Assembly: GCA_038214535.1 (NCBI GenBank) | Contig: JBBQRS010000035.1 | Location: 1 to 41,093, forward strand | DNA length: 41,093 nucleotides | Reading direction: 5' to 3' | Origin: JBBQRS01 sp038214535 | Lineage (GTDB): Bacteria; Chloroflexota; Anaerolineae; CG2-30-64-16 | Shown: in pieces, positions 9,494-17,402 of the stretch | Numbering within the stretch: the stretch's first letter is position 1 | How the letters are laid out: each line of letters begins with the position of its first letter | Translations under genes and position numbers: made by a program | The notes under the pieces: model-generated | Database searches by the model: none | What the model saw: the letters and a program-made list of their open reading frames with translations, nothing else | What the model was told of the DNA's origin: nothing

Positions 9494-12435
9494 GCCAGAT
9501 GTCCCCGCCACGCGTGTTCGATGCCAGCCAGAGTGGTCTCGATGACAAGGCTTCCGTCGCTGCCCAACAAAGTCACCCGATCATCGGCGCTGACGTGCCC
9601 GGCGTATGTGCAGGGCAGACCGGCCATCTGCGCCTCGAAGCGCTCCGCATTCGCCTCCGTCACCTCGACGATGAAGCGGCTCAACGATTCGCTGAAGGCC
9701 AGCGCGGTGTCGGTGAGGCTTTCGCCCTGTGGCATCTCGCCCAGCCGCAACTCCAGCCCGAGCCCGCCTGCCAGCGCCATCTCTGCCGCAGCGACGGCTA
9801 ATCCGCCTTCCGAAAGGTCGTGACAGGCGCGGACGAGCCCCGGCCGTATGGCCTGATGCAGCCGCCGGAGCAGTTCCGGCCCGTCCGCGGACGGCCCCGG
9901 CGGTTGGCCGCCCGCCAATCCGCGCGCCCGGTATAGCGCCGATCCGCCCATCTCGTCACGCGTCTCTCCCAGCACGTAGAGCCGGTCGCCTGCGGCCTTG
10001 AGGTCCATCGTGACCGTGGCCCCCACATCGGGGACGATGCCCAGCGCGGAGATCAGCAGCGTGCCGGGGATGGCGTGCTTCGTGCCGTCCTGCCCCAGGT
10101 ATTCGTTGTTCAGGCTGTCCTTGCCGGAGATGAAGGGCGCGCCATAGGCGACCGCAGCATCATAGCAACCCTGCGCGCACTTCACGAGGCTGCCCAACCG
10201 GTCGGGCAGGGCCGGGTTGCCCCAGCAGAAGTTGTCCAGCAGGGCCACATGGTCGGGGTCGGCCCCCACGGCGACGCAATTGCGCATCGCCTCATCCACC
10301 GCGGCCCACGCCATGCGATACGGGTCGAGATCGCCGTAATGCGGATTCACGCCGCACGATAGCGCCACGCCGGGAACCTTCTCTGCACCATCCGCGTCCT
10401 TCGCGCTCGTCAGCGTCCCCAATTCCCTCTGGAACCGCAGGTCGAGCACCGCCGCGTCACCCGGCCCCGCCGCCTGCGCGCCGACGAACGGCTTGACGAC
10501 CGCGCCGCCCTGCACCTCATGGTCGTACAGGCGCACGACGTCCTCTTTGCTGCGGGTGTCGGGTTGGGCGAGCAAGGCCATCAGATCACCGGCAGTGACT
10601 GAGATGGCGACGCCTGCGTCCGTCTCAGCAGGCCGCTGCCACTCGGCGCGCAGATGTCGCCGCGGGATGCCGCCGTGCAGGAACGCCGCGGACAGGTCGC
10701 CCACCACGCAGCCCTCGTAGCGCAGCACCAGCCGCCCATCGCCGGTGAACGTCCCCAGCGCGGTCGCCTCGATGTCCAGCCCCGCGCAAATTTGCTCGAA
10801 AGCGGGCCAATGCGCCGGGGGGATCGCCAGCACCATGCGTTCCTGCGCCTCGCTGAGCCAGATCTCCCAGGGTCGCAACCCGCTGTATTTGAGCGGGACG
10901 CGATCCAGGTGGATCTCCGCACCCAACTCCGCGCCCATCTCGCCGATGGCCGAGGACAGGCCGCCTGCCCCGCAATCGGTGATGGCGGTGTACAGGCCGG
11001 CATCGCGGGCCAACATCACGGCTTCCAGCGCCTGCTTCTCGTGGATGGGGTGGCCGATCTGCACCGCGCTGCCGGCGATCTCACTTGTCTCGTGATCCAT
11101 CTCCATCGAGGAGAAGGTCGCCCCGCGGATACCGTCGCGTCCGGTGCGCCCGCCCACCACCACGACGAGATCGCCCGGCTGCGGCTCATTCCGGTGCGAA
11201 CCATGCGGCAGGATACCCAGGCAGCCGCAGAACACGAGCGGGTTCGCCGTGTAGCCATTGTCATACAGGATGGCCCCGTTGACGGTAGGAATGCCCATCT
11301 TGTTGCCGTAATCTTCCACCCCCGCGATGACGCCGTCGGCGATGCGTTGTGGGTGCAAGACCCCCGCAGGTAGTTCTGAAAGAGGAAAATCGGGCGGGCC
11401 GAAGCAGAGCACATCGGTGTTGGCGATGGGCCGCGCGCTGACGCCGATCACGTCGCGGATGACGCCGCCCACGCCGGTGTTTGCGCCGCCGAACGGTTCC
11501 AGCGCGGAGGGGTGATTATGCGTCTCGGCCTTGAAGGCGAGGTCAAAATAGTCGTCGAAAGCGATGATGCCGGCGTTGTCCACGAACGCCGAATAGACCC
11601 ACGGTTTGGCGATGGCGTCGGTCGCCGCACGAATGTAGGTGTTGAGCAGCGAATCCACCACGCGCACCGAACCGGGAATGATTGCGCCCTGCGCGTCCAG
11701 CTCACGGTAATCAATCAGCGCCTTGAAAGTCTTGTGGACGCAATGCTCCGACCAGGTTTGCGCCAGCATTTCCAGTTCCACGTCGGTGGGCTCGCGCCCC
11801 TCCACGTGATAATAGCGCTGAATCGCCTGCATCTCGGCGAGGTCGAGCGAGAGCCGGCGATCTTTGCTGATGGCCTCAAGCGCCGCGTCGCCGACCCCGG
11901 TAAGCTTTATGACCTCGACCGTGGCGTCTACCGGCTGGGGAGCCAGGAAGGGCGGTTCGATCAAACAATTGATGGCGTAGGATTGAATCACCGGGTTGGC
12001 GAGCAGCCCGGCGGCCAGCCGTTTCGCCGCGGCGTCGCCGATCTCGCCCCGCATGGCGTAACGATGGCCGGTGGCCGCGCGCTCCAATCCCGCCGCGCCC
12101 ATCAGATGCGCCGCCGCCAACAGGTTCTCGGCCACGCTGTCGGTGACGCCCGGCAGCAGTGCCACTTCGATGACCAACTCGCCGGGCGCGGCCGCTCCAC
12201 ACCCTTTTAGCGGCAGCGCTGCCCAGGTTGTCTCTTCTACCACCGGATCGCATAACAGATCGCGTGCAAGGGCTTCAACGGCAGCCTCATCCAGCACGCC
12301 ATCGAGGAAGTAGAGATCTGCAACGGCGATCCGTTCGAGGCCGTGGACGCCTAACGCCTCGGCCTGGCGGCCGAGGGCCGCGCCGCGCGCATCGGTCATC
12401 TCGGCGCGGGTGTTCACTGCGACGCGATAAATCAT
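9490..12435 (-). CDS. purL: FGAM synthase PurL with two N-terminal PurS-like domains
   Basis: PurL aminates FGAR to FGAM using ATP. The protein has 981 residues, far longer than small bacterial PurL (about 740) and shorter than the large PurL that includes the glutaminase (about 1300). Residues 1 to about 75 and about 87 to 160 each read like a PurS subunit: DARGAALGRQAEALG and LLCDPVVEE in the first, PGVTDSVAENLL and LLANPVIQSYAIN in the second. Then come the linker and active region (TWSEHCVHKTF), AETHNHPSALEPFGGANTG and the C-terminal synthase half. Structural work on large PurL showed that its N-terminal domain mimics a PurS dimer, so this looks like an intermediate architecture. PurQ is separate. 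The start lies 3 nt after the guaB stop codon. Confidence 0.95.
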   Translation of the reverse strand: MIYRVAVNTRAEMTDARGAALGRQAEALGVHGLERIAVADLYFLDGVLDEAAVEALARDLLCDPVVEETTWAALPLKGCGAAAPGELVIEVALLPGVTDSVAENLLAAAHLMGAAGLERAATGHRYAMRGEIGDAAAKRLAAGLLANPVIQSYAINCLIEPPFLAPQPVDATVEVIKLTGVGDAALEAISKDRRLSLDLAEMQAIQRYYHVEGREPTDVELEMLAQTWSEHCVHKTFKALIDYRELDAQGAIIPGSVRVVDSLLNTYIRAATDAIAKPWVYSAFVDNAGIIAFDDYFDLAFKAETHNHPSALEPFGGANTGVGGVIRDVIGVSARPIANTDVLCFGPPDFPLSELPAGVLHPQRIADGVIAGVEDYGNKMGIPTVNGAILYDNGYTANPLVFCGCLGILPHGSHRNEPQPGDLVVVVGGRTGRDGIRGATFSSMEMDHETSEIAGSAVQIGHPIHEKQALEAVMLARDAGLYTAITDCGAGGLSSAIGEMGAELGAEIHLDRVPLKYSGLRPWEIWLSEAQERMVLAIPPAHWPAFEQICAGLDIEATALGTFTGDGRLVLRYEGCVVGDLSAAFLHGGIPRRHLRAEWQRPAETDAGVAISVTAGDLMALLAQPDTRSKEDVVRLYDHEVQGGAVVKPFVGAQAAGPGDAAVLDLRFQRELGTLTSAKDADGAEKVPGVALSCGVNPHYGDLDPYRMAWAAVDEAMRNCVAVGADPDHVALLDNFCWGNPALPDRLGSLVKCAQGCYDAAVAYGAPFISGKDSLNNEYLGQDGTKHAIPGTLLISALGIVPDVGATVTMDLKAAGDRLYVLGETRDEMGGSALYRARGLAGGQPPGPSADGPELLRRLHQAIRPGLVRACHDLSEGGLAVAAAEMALAGGLGLELRLGEMPQGESLTDTALAFSESLSRFIVEVTEANAERFEAQMAGLPCTYAGHVSADDRVTLLGSDGSLVIETTLAGIEHAWRGHLA

Positions 12436-12438
12436 CGG

Positions 12439-13917
12439 TTAATCCGCCGGCGCCTGGTAGTTGGGGGCTTCCTTGGTGATGAAGACCCCATGTGGGTGGC
12501 TCTCGATCAGCCCCGCGTTGGTGATACGGACGAAGCGCGCTTTGTCGCGCAGTTCCGCAAGATCCGCGGCCCCGACGTAGCCCATGCCGGCGCGCAGCCC
12601 GCCCATCAACTGGAACACGTAGTCGGCCAGATAGCCCTTATAGGGTACCTGCCCCTCGATCCCTTCCGGCACGGTTTTGCCAGCGAGGATGCCCTGCCCC
12701 GATGCGTAGCGGTCGTTCGCCCGTCCGCGCATCGCGCCTACCGAACCCATGCCGCGATATTCCTTGAAGCGGCGCCCCTCGTAAATGACGATCTCGCCCG
12801 GCGATTCCTCCAACCCGGCGAGCAGCGAGCCGAGCATCACCGCATCGGCCCCGGCGGCCAGCGCCTTCACGATATCGCCGGAATATTTGATCCCACCATC
12901 GGCGATGAGCGGGATGCCATGTCGCCGCGCCGCGTCCGAGCATTCCGTGATCGCGGTGATCTGCGGCACGCCCACGCCCGCGACGATGCGCGTTGTGCAA
13001 ATCGAACCGGCCCCCACACCCACCTTGATCGCATCCGCCCCGGCTTCGATCAGCGCCTCGGCCCCTTCCGCAGTGACCACGTTGCCCGCCAGCACCGGCA
13101 TTTCCGGCGCGATCATCTTCACGCGGCGAATGGCCTTGAGCACGTTGGCGGAATGGCCGTGCGCGGTGTCCACGGCGAAAGCATCTACCCCGGCGTCCAT
13201 CAGCAGTTCAATGCGTGCGTCCAGTTCCGCGCCCACGCCGATGGCCGCCCCCGCCAGCAGACGGCCGCGGCTATCTGTCGCCGCGGCCGGGAAGTCCTGT
13301 TTTTTGAGGATATCTTTGTAAGTAATTAAGCCCTTAAGGTTGAAATCCGCGTCTACGATGGGCAGCTTTTCGATGCGATGTTCGTGGAGGATGTGTTTAG
13401 CTTCTTCCAGCGAGGTCCCTATGGGAGCGGTGATCAGGCCCTCGGAGGTCATGTAGCTGCGCACCGGCGCATCGTGATCGGTGGCAAACCGGATGTCGCG
13501 GTTGGTGAGGATGCCCACCAGCTTACCGTCCTCGGTGGTGATCGGCACGCCCGCGATGTGGTAGCGCGACATGATCGCTTCGGCCTCGCGCAGCGGCGCA
13601 TCCGGCCCCAGCGTGATCGGGTCCGTGATCATCCCCGACTCGCTGCGTTTCACCTTGTCCACCTCGGCGGCCTGGTCTTCCGGGCTCAGGTTGCGATGAA
13701 TGATGCCCAGCCCGCCCTGGCGCGCCAGCGCAATCGCCAGCGCGGCCTCGGTCACGGTGTCCATGGCCGCGGACAGGACGGGGATATTCAACGGGAGTTT
13801 TTCGTGCAGGGGCGTCTTGAGGCTGACGCCGGAGGGTAACACCTCGGCGAAGCCGGGTACGAGCAAGAGGTCATCAAATGTCAACGCTTCGGCGCTAAAC
13901 AAGTCTAACGGTTTCAT
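12439..13917 (-). CDS. guaB: IMP dehydrogenase
   Basis: GuaB oxidises IMP to XMP with NAD+, the rate-limiting step toward GMP. The 492-residue protein has TFDDLLLVPGF at the N terminus, two CBS domains in the first half (for example HIAGVPITTEDGKLVGILTN), the catalytic loop GSICTTRIVAG and the flap region with GMGSVGAM. The frame is open upstream to 14052, but GGAGGA lies 6 nt before the ATG at 13917; the ATG at 13923 touches the box directly and is too close. It is the first gene of the pur operon and has its own promoter and a structured leader of about 108 nt. Confidence 0.97.
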   Translation of the reverse strand: MKPLDLFSAEALTFDDLLLVPGFAEVLPSGVSLKTPLHEKLPLNIPVLSAAMDTVTEAALAIALARQGGLGIIHRNLSPEDQAAEVDKVKRSESGMITDPITLGPDAPLREAEAIMSRYHIAGVPITTEDGKLVGILTNRDIRFATDHDAPVRSYMTSEGLITAPIGTSLEEAKHILHEHRIEKLPIVDADFNLKGLITYKDILKKQDFPAAATDSRGRLLAGAAIGVGAELDARIELLMDAGVDAFAVDTAHGHSANVLKAIRRVKMIAPEMPVLAGNVVTAEGAEALIEAGADAIKVGVGAGSICTTRIVAGVGVPQITAITECSDAARRHGIPLIADGGIKYSGDIVKALAAGADAVMLGSLLAGLEESPGEIVIYEGRRFKEYRGMGSVGAMRGRANDRYASGQGILAGKTVPEGIEGQVPYKGYLADYVFQLMGGLRAGMGYVGAADLAELRDKARFVRITNAGLIESHPHGVFITKEAPNYQAPAD

Positions 13918-13950
13918 GCGCATTCCTCCATTATGCCTGAGCCGCAAAGC

Positions 13951-13990
13951 CAAAAGCCCTATCCACCGGGCCGTTCCGGTCGGGATAGGG
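13951..13990 (-). terminator. Terminator-like hairpin in the guaB leader (candidate attenuator)
   Basis: On the minus strand CCCTATCC pairs with GGATAGGG (13983-13990 with 13957-13964), and inside it ACCGG pairs with CCGGT, closing a 6-nt loop. The stem is followed at once by CTTTTGGCTTT. It sits between the guaB promoter and the GGAGGA box, so it can act as an attenuator of the purine operon or as the terminator of radA. No known purine riboswitch core was recognised. Confidence 0.65.
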
Positions 13991-14031
13991 TGTGCGACGG
14001 TATCGGTTGTGTGTATCTGGGGAATGCGGGA

Positions 14032-14060
14032 ATTATAGCCCGGCGCGTTCAAATGGGCAA
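14032..14060 (-). promoter_or_regulatory. Sigma70-type promoter of the guaB-pur operon
   Basis: On the minus strand the -35 box TTGCCC (14055-14060) and a perfect -10 box TATAAT (14032-14037) are separated by exactly 17 nt. Transcription would start near 14025 and give a leader of about 108 nt before guaB. It lies within the 162-bp gap after radA. Confidence 0.7.
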
Positions 14061-14079
14061 ATAGCGCCGCGTGTCTGGC

Positions 14080-15489
14080 TCAACCGTCGTCGCGTTGGTC
14101 AGACGTTCCCGGCATCAGCGCCATCTCCAGCGCCTCGCGCACCGTGCGCGCCCCCAGGATTTCCAGGCCCGCCGGCGGGCGCTCCAGCCCGCGCAGCGCC
14201 GTCCTGGGGACGAGGACGCGCGTGAAGCCCAGCTTGGCGGCCTCGTTCAGCCGCCGCGCGATCTGCCCGACGCTACGGAGTTCGCCGCTCAAGCCCACCT
14301 CGCCCACCAGCGCCAGGTCGGCGGCGACAGGCCGGTTGCGCGCCGAGGACGCCAGCGCCGCAGCCACCGCCAGGTCTGCCGCCGGTTCGCTCACTTCCAG
14401 CCCGCCCACCACGTTGACGAACACGTCCTGATCGGCCATGCGCACGTGGGCGCGCTTGCCGAGGACGGCGGTGATGAGCAGGAGACGGTTGAAGTCTATG
14501 CCGTTCGCCGTGCGGCGCGGTTGGGCGAAGGTGGTGGCGCTGGTCAGCGCCTGTACCTCGACGAGGATCGGCCGCGTGCCTTCCATCGTCACAGCGATGG
14601 CCGACCCCGCCGAGTTCGGCAAGCGCTCCGCCAGGAACGCCTCCGAGGGGTTGCGTACCTCGACCATGCCCTTTTCGGCCATCTCGAACACGCCGACCTC
14701 GTTGGTCGAGCCGAAGCGGTTTTTCACCGAGCGCAGCAACCGATACGAGTGGAACCGTTCGCCTTCGAGATAGAGCACGGTGTCCACCATGTGCTCCAGC
14801 ACGCGCGGCCCGGCAATGGAGCCTTCCTTGGTCACGTGGCCGACGAGGAAGAGCGGAAAGGTTTGCGCCTTGGCAAGCCGCAACAGGTGTGCCGAGCAAT
14901 CTCTTACCTGGGTCACGCTGCCCGCGCCCGATTGGATGGCGTCGGAGTAGATGCTTTGCACCGAATCCACGACCACCAGGCGCGGCTGCGTCTGCTCGAT
15001 GTGCGCCGCGATGCTCTCCAGGTGGGTATCGGCCAGCACCAGCACGTTGGGCGTGGTGATGCCCAGCCGTTCGGCGCGCAGCTTAATCTGCGCTGCCGAT
15101 TCTTCGCCGGAGACGTAAAGCACCGGCCCCGCGGTTGGCCCATCGGCCAGCGCGGCGCAAAGCTGGATGAGCAGCGTGCTCTTGCCGATGCCGGGGTCGC
15201 CGCTGATGAGGACTACGGAGCCGGGCACGATACCGCCACCCAGCACGCGGCTCATCTCGCCGATGGCGACGGGGATGCGTTCGTAGCCGTCCGCGGGGAT
15301 GTCGGGGAGAGACAACGGTACGGTGATCAGCCCGGAAGGCGCGACGGACGCAATGCGGCCCGGCCCCGACTCCTGGACGATCGTCTCGATCAGCGTATTC
15401 CACTCGCCGCAATCGGGGCATTTGCCCTGCCACTTCGGTTGGGCGCTGCCGCAGGTCTGGCAGACGTAACGGGTTTTGGTTTTTGCCAT
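14080..15489 (-). CDS. radA: DNA repair protein RadA
   Basis: RadA (Sms) is a RecA-like helicase that extends and processes recombination intermediates. The 469-residue protein has the C4 zinc finger Cys10, Cys13, Cys24 and Cys27, a Walker A motif GDPGIGKST at about 97-105, the diagnostic KNRFG motif in the second half, and a C-terminal Lon-protease-like domain. The ATG at 15489 is chosen over 15516 because it gives the standard MAKTKTRYVC start with a GAGAG box 8 nt upstream. The gene is followed by the guaB promoter, so it may be transcribed apart from the pur operon. Confidence 0.97.
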   Translation of the reverse strand: MAKTKTRYVCQTCGSAQPKWQGKCPDCGEWNTLIETIVQESGPGRIASVAPSGLITVPLSLPDIPADGYERIPVAIGEMSRVLGGGIVPGSVVLISGDPGIGKSTLLIQLCAALADGPTAGPVLYVSGEESAAQIKLRAERLGITTPNVLVLADTHLESIAAHIEQTQPRLVVVDSVQSIYSDAIQSGAGSVTQVRDCSAHLLRLAKAQTFPLFLVGHVTKEGSIAGPRVLEHMVDTVLYLEGERFHSYRLLRSVKNRFGSTNEVGVFEMAEKGMVEVRNPSEAFLAERLPNSAGSAIAVTMEGTRPILVEVQALTSATTFAQPRRTANGIDFNRLLLITAVLGKRAHVRMADQDVFVNVVGGLEVSEPAADLAVAAALASSARNRPVAADLALVGEVGLSGELRSVGQIARRLNEAAKLGFTRVLVPRTALRGLERPPAGLEILGARTVREALEMALMPGTSDQRDDG

Positions 15490-15606
15490 AGCGCGTTCTC
15501 TCTGGTCGCGTGTCATTCGCTCAAATGTTCGAGTGTATTTTACCCGGTTCGCCGCCCCGCGTCAAGCGCGTCATTTACCCTTCCGGTGTAAGGGGCTAAT
15601 TGAATT

Positions 15607-15678
15607 ACCCCCTCCAGTTGGAGGGGTAAATTGCTGTTGCTGTTTAAAAATAACATCAACAACAACAGCAACTTTTTT
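15607..15678 (+). terminator. Two hairpins, the second followed by T6, on the plus strand
   Basis: A first hairpin pairs CCCCTCCA-like arms around 15607-15628. Next, GTTGCTGTT at 15636-15644 pairs with AACAGCAAC at 15664-15672, followed directly by TTTTTT at 15673-15678. This looks like an intrinsic terminator on the plus strand. There is no plus-strand gene upstream, so it might end a short unannotated RNA or antisense transcription from radA. Confidence 0.5.
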
Positions 15679-15720
15679 GCCTTCTTGTTCTATCTGTCTT
15701 GTTAATTAAGTCTTGTTCTT

Positions 15721-15956
15721 GACGATATGGTCGCCATAGATGGACGATCGTATCGCCATACCTGGGCGACCGCGTCGCCAGTTCCGTGTCACGTGCAAGG
15801 CGAATTCGGCCTGCTTTGATTGACATAAATCACGCTACAAGCGCCGGAGGCGTACATCTGACGACCAGACCGCCATAGGATAGGCGACGATGTCGCTATA
15901 GCGATGCTCTCGCCAGAAGTACAGACGATGCGGTCGCAATAGGCGATGCCGTCGCC
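15721..15956. repeat. Array of eight 15-bp palindromes, consensus GRCGAY-N3-RTCGCC
   Basis: Copies begin at 15721, 15743, 15765, 15860, 15883, 15900, 15924 and 15942. Each has two inverted 6-bp arms around a variable 3-bp centre; examples are GACGAT-ATG-GTCGCC, GGCGAC-CGC-GTCGCC and GGCGAT-GCC-GTCGCC. The first three are exactly 22 bp apart; the others are 17 to 24 bp apart. Several copies are followed by ATA. The last copy ends near the -35 position of the promoter for the hydrolase-DDAH operon. Possible readings are a multi-site operator or a short palindromic repeat array; the sequence alone does not decide. Confidence 0.75.
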
Positions 15957-15977
15957 CATCCCAGCCGCCTCCGGATG

Positions 15978-15986
15978 TGATACAAT
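15978..15986 (+). promoter_or_regulatory. Extended -10 promoter for the SGNH hydrolase-DDAH operon
   Basis: TGATACAAT fits the extended -10 pattern TGNTANNNT and lies 31 nt before the start codon. No good -35 box is visible, as is common with extended -10 promoters. The palindrome array ends 21 bp upstream. Confidence 0.5.
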
Positions 15987-16017
15987 GCGCGGCATCACGC
16001 GCAAGGAGAGGAAGGGC

Positions 16018-16653
16018 ATGATGAAGACGGTTTTATGTTACGGCGACTCGAACACCTGGGGCTACAATGCCGCCGGGGGTGAACGCTACGCGCTTGACGA
16101 TCGGTGGACCAGTGTGCTGGCCCGCGAGTTGGGGCCGGATTACCAGGTGATCGCCGAGGGCTTGAACGGGCGCACCACCGTCTGGCCCGACCCGGTGGAG
16201 GGCGAGTACAAGAACGGCAAGCAGTATCTTATTCCGTGCCTCGAATCGCACCACCCCGTAGACCTGGTGGTCGTGATGCTGGGGACGAACGACCTGAAGC
16301 GCCGCTACGGTCTGTCGGCCTGGGATATCGCGAGCGGCGCGGGCGCGTTGGTGGAACTGATCCGTCGCACCGATTTCGGCCCTGCCGGCGCGGCGCCTGA
16401 GGTGTTGCTGATTGCCCCGCCTCCGACGTGCGTGGGTGATGGCCCGTTCGCCGGGATGATGGCCGGGGCCGATGAGAAGTCAAAAGAATTGGGGCGCTTT
16501 TATCGCGCGGTGGCTGAAGAAAACGGCATCGCGTTCCTTGACGCGGGAAAAATCATCGTTTCCGATCCGACCGACGGTATCCACCTTTCGCCGGAGGAGT
16601 TGCCGAAACTCGGCGTTGCGGTGGCCGGGTGCGTGAAGGAGATATTGGGGTGA
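16018..16653 (+). CDS. SGNH/GDSL-family hydrolase (esterase or acyltransferase)
   Basis: The 211-residue cytosolic protein belongs to the SGNH hydrolases. GDSNTWG near residues 9-15 holds the nucleophile Ser11, GTND is the block III motif, and DGIHLSPE near the C terminus holds the catalytic Asp and His. Members act as esterases or acyltransferases on small substrates; the true substrate is unknown. No signal peptide is seen. ATG 16018 is chosen for the AAGGAGAGG box upstream; a second ATG follows directly. The stop codon overlaps the GTG start of the DDAH gene by 4 nt, so the two form an operon. Confidence 0.85.
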   Translation: MMKTVLCYGDSNTWGYNAAGGERYALDDRWTSVLARELGPDYQVIAEGLNGRTTVWPDPVEGEYKNGKQYLIPCLESHHPVDLVVVMLGTNDLKRRYGLSAWDIASGAGALVELIRRTDFGPAGAAPEVLLIAPPPTCVGDGPFAGMMAGADEKSKELGRFYRAVAEENGIAFLDAGKIIVSDPTDGIHLSPEELPKLGVAVAGCVKEILG

Positions 16654-17402
16654 AACATGCGATCGTTCGTGCGCCGGGAGCGAGCTTCGCGGCGGCGCTC
16701 AGCAGCGAGGGCGCGACGATTGATGTGACGCTGGCCCAGGCGCAACACCGCGAGTATTGCGCGGCGCTGGTTGCTGCGGGCCTAACCGTGGAACGCCTGC
16801 CGCCCGACGAGGCGCATCCCGACAGTTGTTTCGTGCAAGACCCCGCGGTGGTGATTGGTGAACGGGCCGTCATATGCCGGTTGGTCGCGCCCAGCCGCCG
16901 CGGCGAGGAAGCGGCGCTCGCGGCTGCATTGTCAGAGCGTTTCCCGCAAACGCGCATCGTCGCGCCCGGCCTGCTCGAAGGCGGCGACGTGATGCTGACG
17001 CCGGATCGCATCCTGATCGGGCTGTCGGGTCGCACGAACCGGGCCGGGATCGCGCAGTTGACGGTCGCGTTGGCCGACCTGGGGCTGCCCGTCTACGATA
17101 TCCCGGTGAGCGGTTATTTGCATCTGCTCACCGCAGCGACCTACGTCGGTCATAATATTCTACTGGTGGTCGAGGATTACGCAGACCATCCGGCGTTTGC
17201 GGATTTTGATGTGATTGCCGTCCCACCCGGCGAGGCGTATGCGGCGAACGCGCTGGGGGTCGGCGACCGGGTGGTGCTGCCCGCGGGTTCCCCGCACACA
17301 GCGGGCGCGCTGCGCGACCGGGGCTTCGAGCCGCTCCCCGTGCCCATGTCGGAGTTCGCCAGGGCCGACGGCGGCGTCACCTGCCTGGCGTTGGTCTGGT
17401 GA
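16650..17402 (+). CDS. Dimethylarginine dimethylaminohydrolase-like amidinotransferase-superfamily enzyme
   Basis: The 250-residue protein fits the DDAH/arginine deiminase superfamily, which hydrolyses guanidino groups such as that of methylated arginine. The catalytic residues can be placed: Glu110 in LLEGGDV, His158 in GYLHLLTAATYVG and Cys245 in GGVTCLAL. These fit the Glu114-His162-Cys249 pattern known for the Pseudomonas aeruginosa DDAH. The chosen start is GTG 16650, in a GTGA overlap with the hydrolase stop codon and with AAGGAG 8 nt upstream. Its stop codon touches the stop codon of the convergent S33 peptidase with no spacer. The substrate (dimethylarginine, citrulline or another) cannot be fixed from sequence. 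Confidence 0.85.
   Translation: MKHAIVRAPGASFAAALSSEGATIDVTLAQAQHREYCAALVAAGLTVERLPPDEAHPDSCFVQDPAVVIGERAVICRLVAPSRRGEEAALAAALSERFPQTRIVAPGLLEGGDVMLTPDRILIGLSGRTNRAGIAQLTVALADLGLPVYDIPVSGYLHLLTAATYVGHNILLVVEDYADHPAFADFDVIAVPPGEAYAANALGVGDRVVLPAGSPHTAGALRDRGFEPLPVPMSEFARADGGVTCLALVW

Larger units (their letters stand above)
15490..16017. other. 528-bp intergenic region between radA and the SGNH hydrolase gene
   Basis: No convincing gene lies in this divergent gap. From left to right it holds a short GC hairpin, a plus-strand terminator-like hairpin with T6, an AT-rich stretch, eight copies of a 15-bp palindrome, an extended -10 promoter and the ribosome-binding site of the hydrolase gene. A minus-strand frame of 76 codons at 15789-16019 crosses the palindromes, but their spacing is not a multiple of three, which argues against coding. 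Confidence 0.7.

Noticed and set aside
13924..14030. Purine, PRPP or ppGpp riboswitch in the guaB leader
   Set aside because: None of the conserved core motifs of these riboswitches could be seen; only the hairpin with T-run is supported.
13918..14052. Upstream extension of guaB to 14052
   Set aside because: It would run through the promoter and leader hairpin and add residues absent from IMP dehydrogenases.
15721..15956. CRISPR array
   Set aside because: Repeats are 15 bp with variable centres, spacers are 2-9 bp apart from one 80-bp interval, and no cas gene is nearby.
15789..16019. Minus-strand frame of 76 codons over the palindrome array
   Set aside because: Repeat spacing is not a multiple of three, it has no family match, and it overlaps the hydrolase promoter and start.
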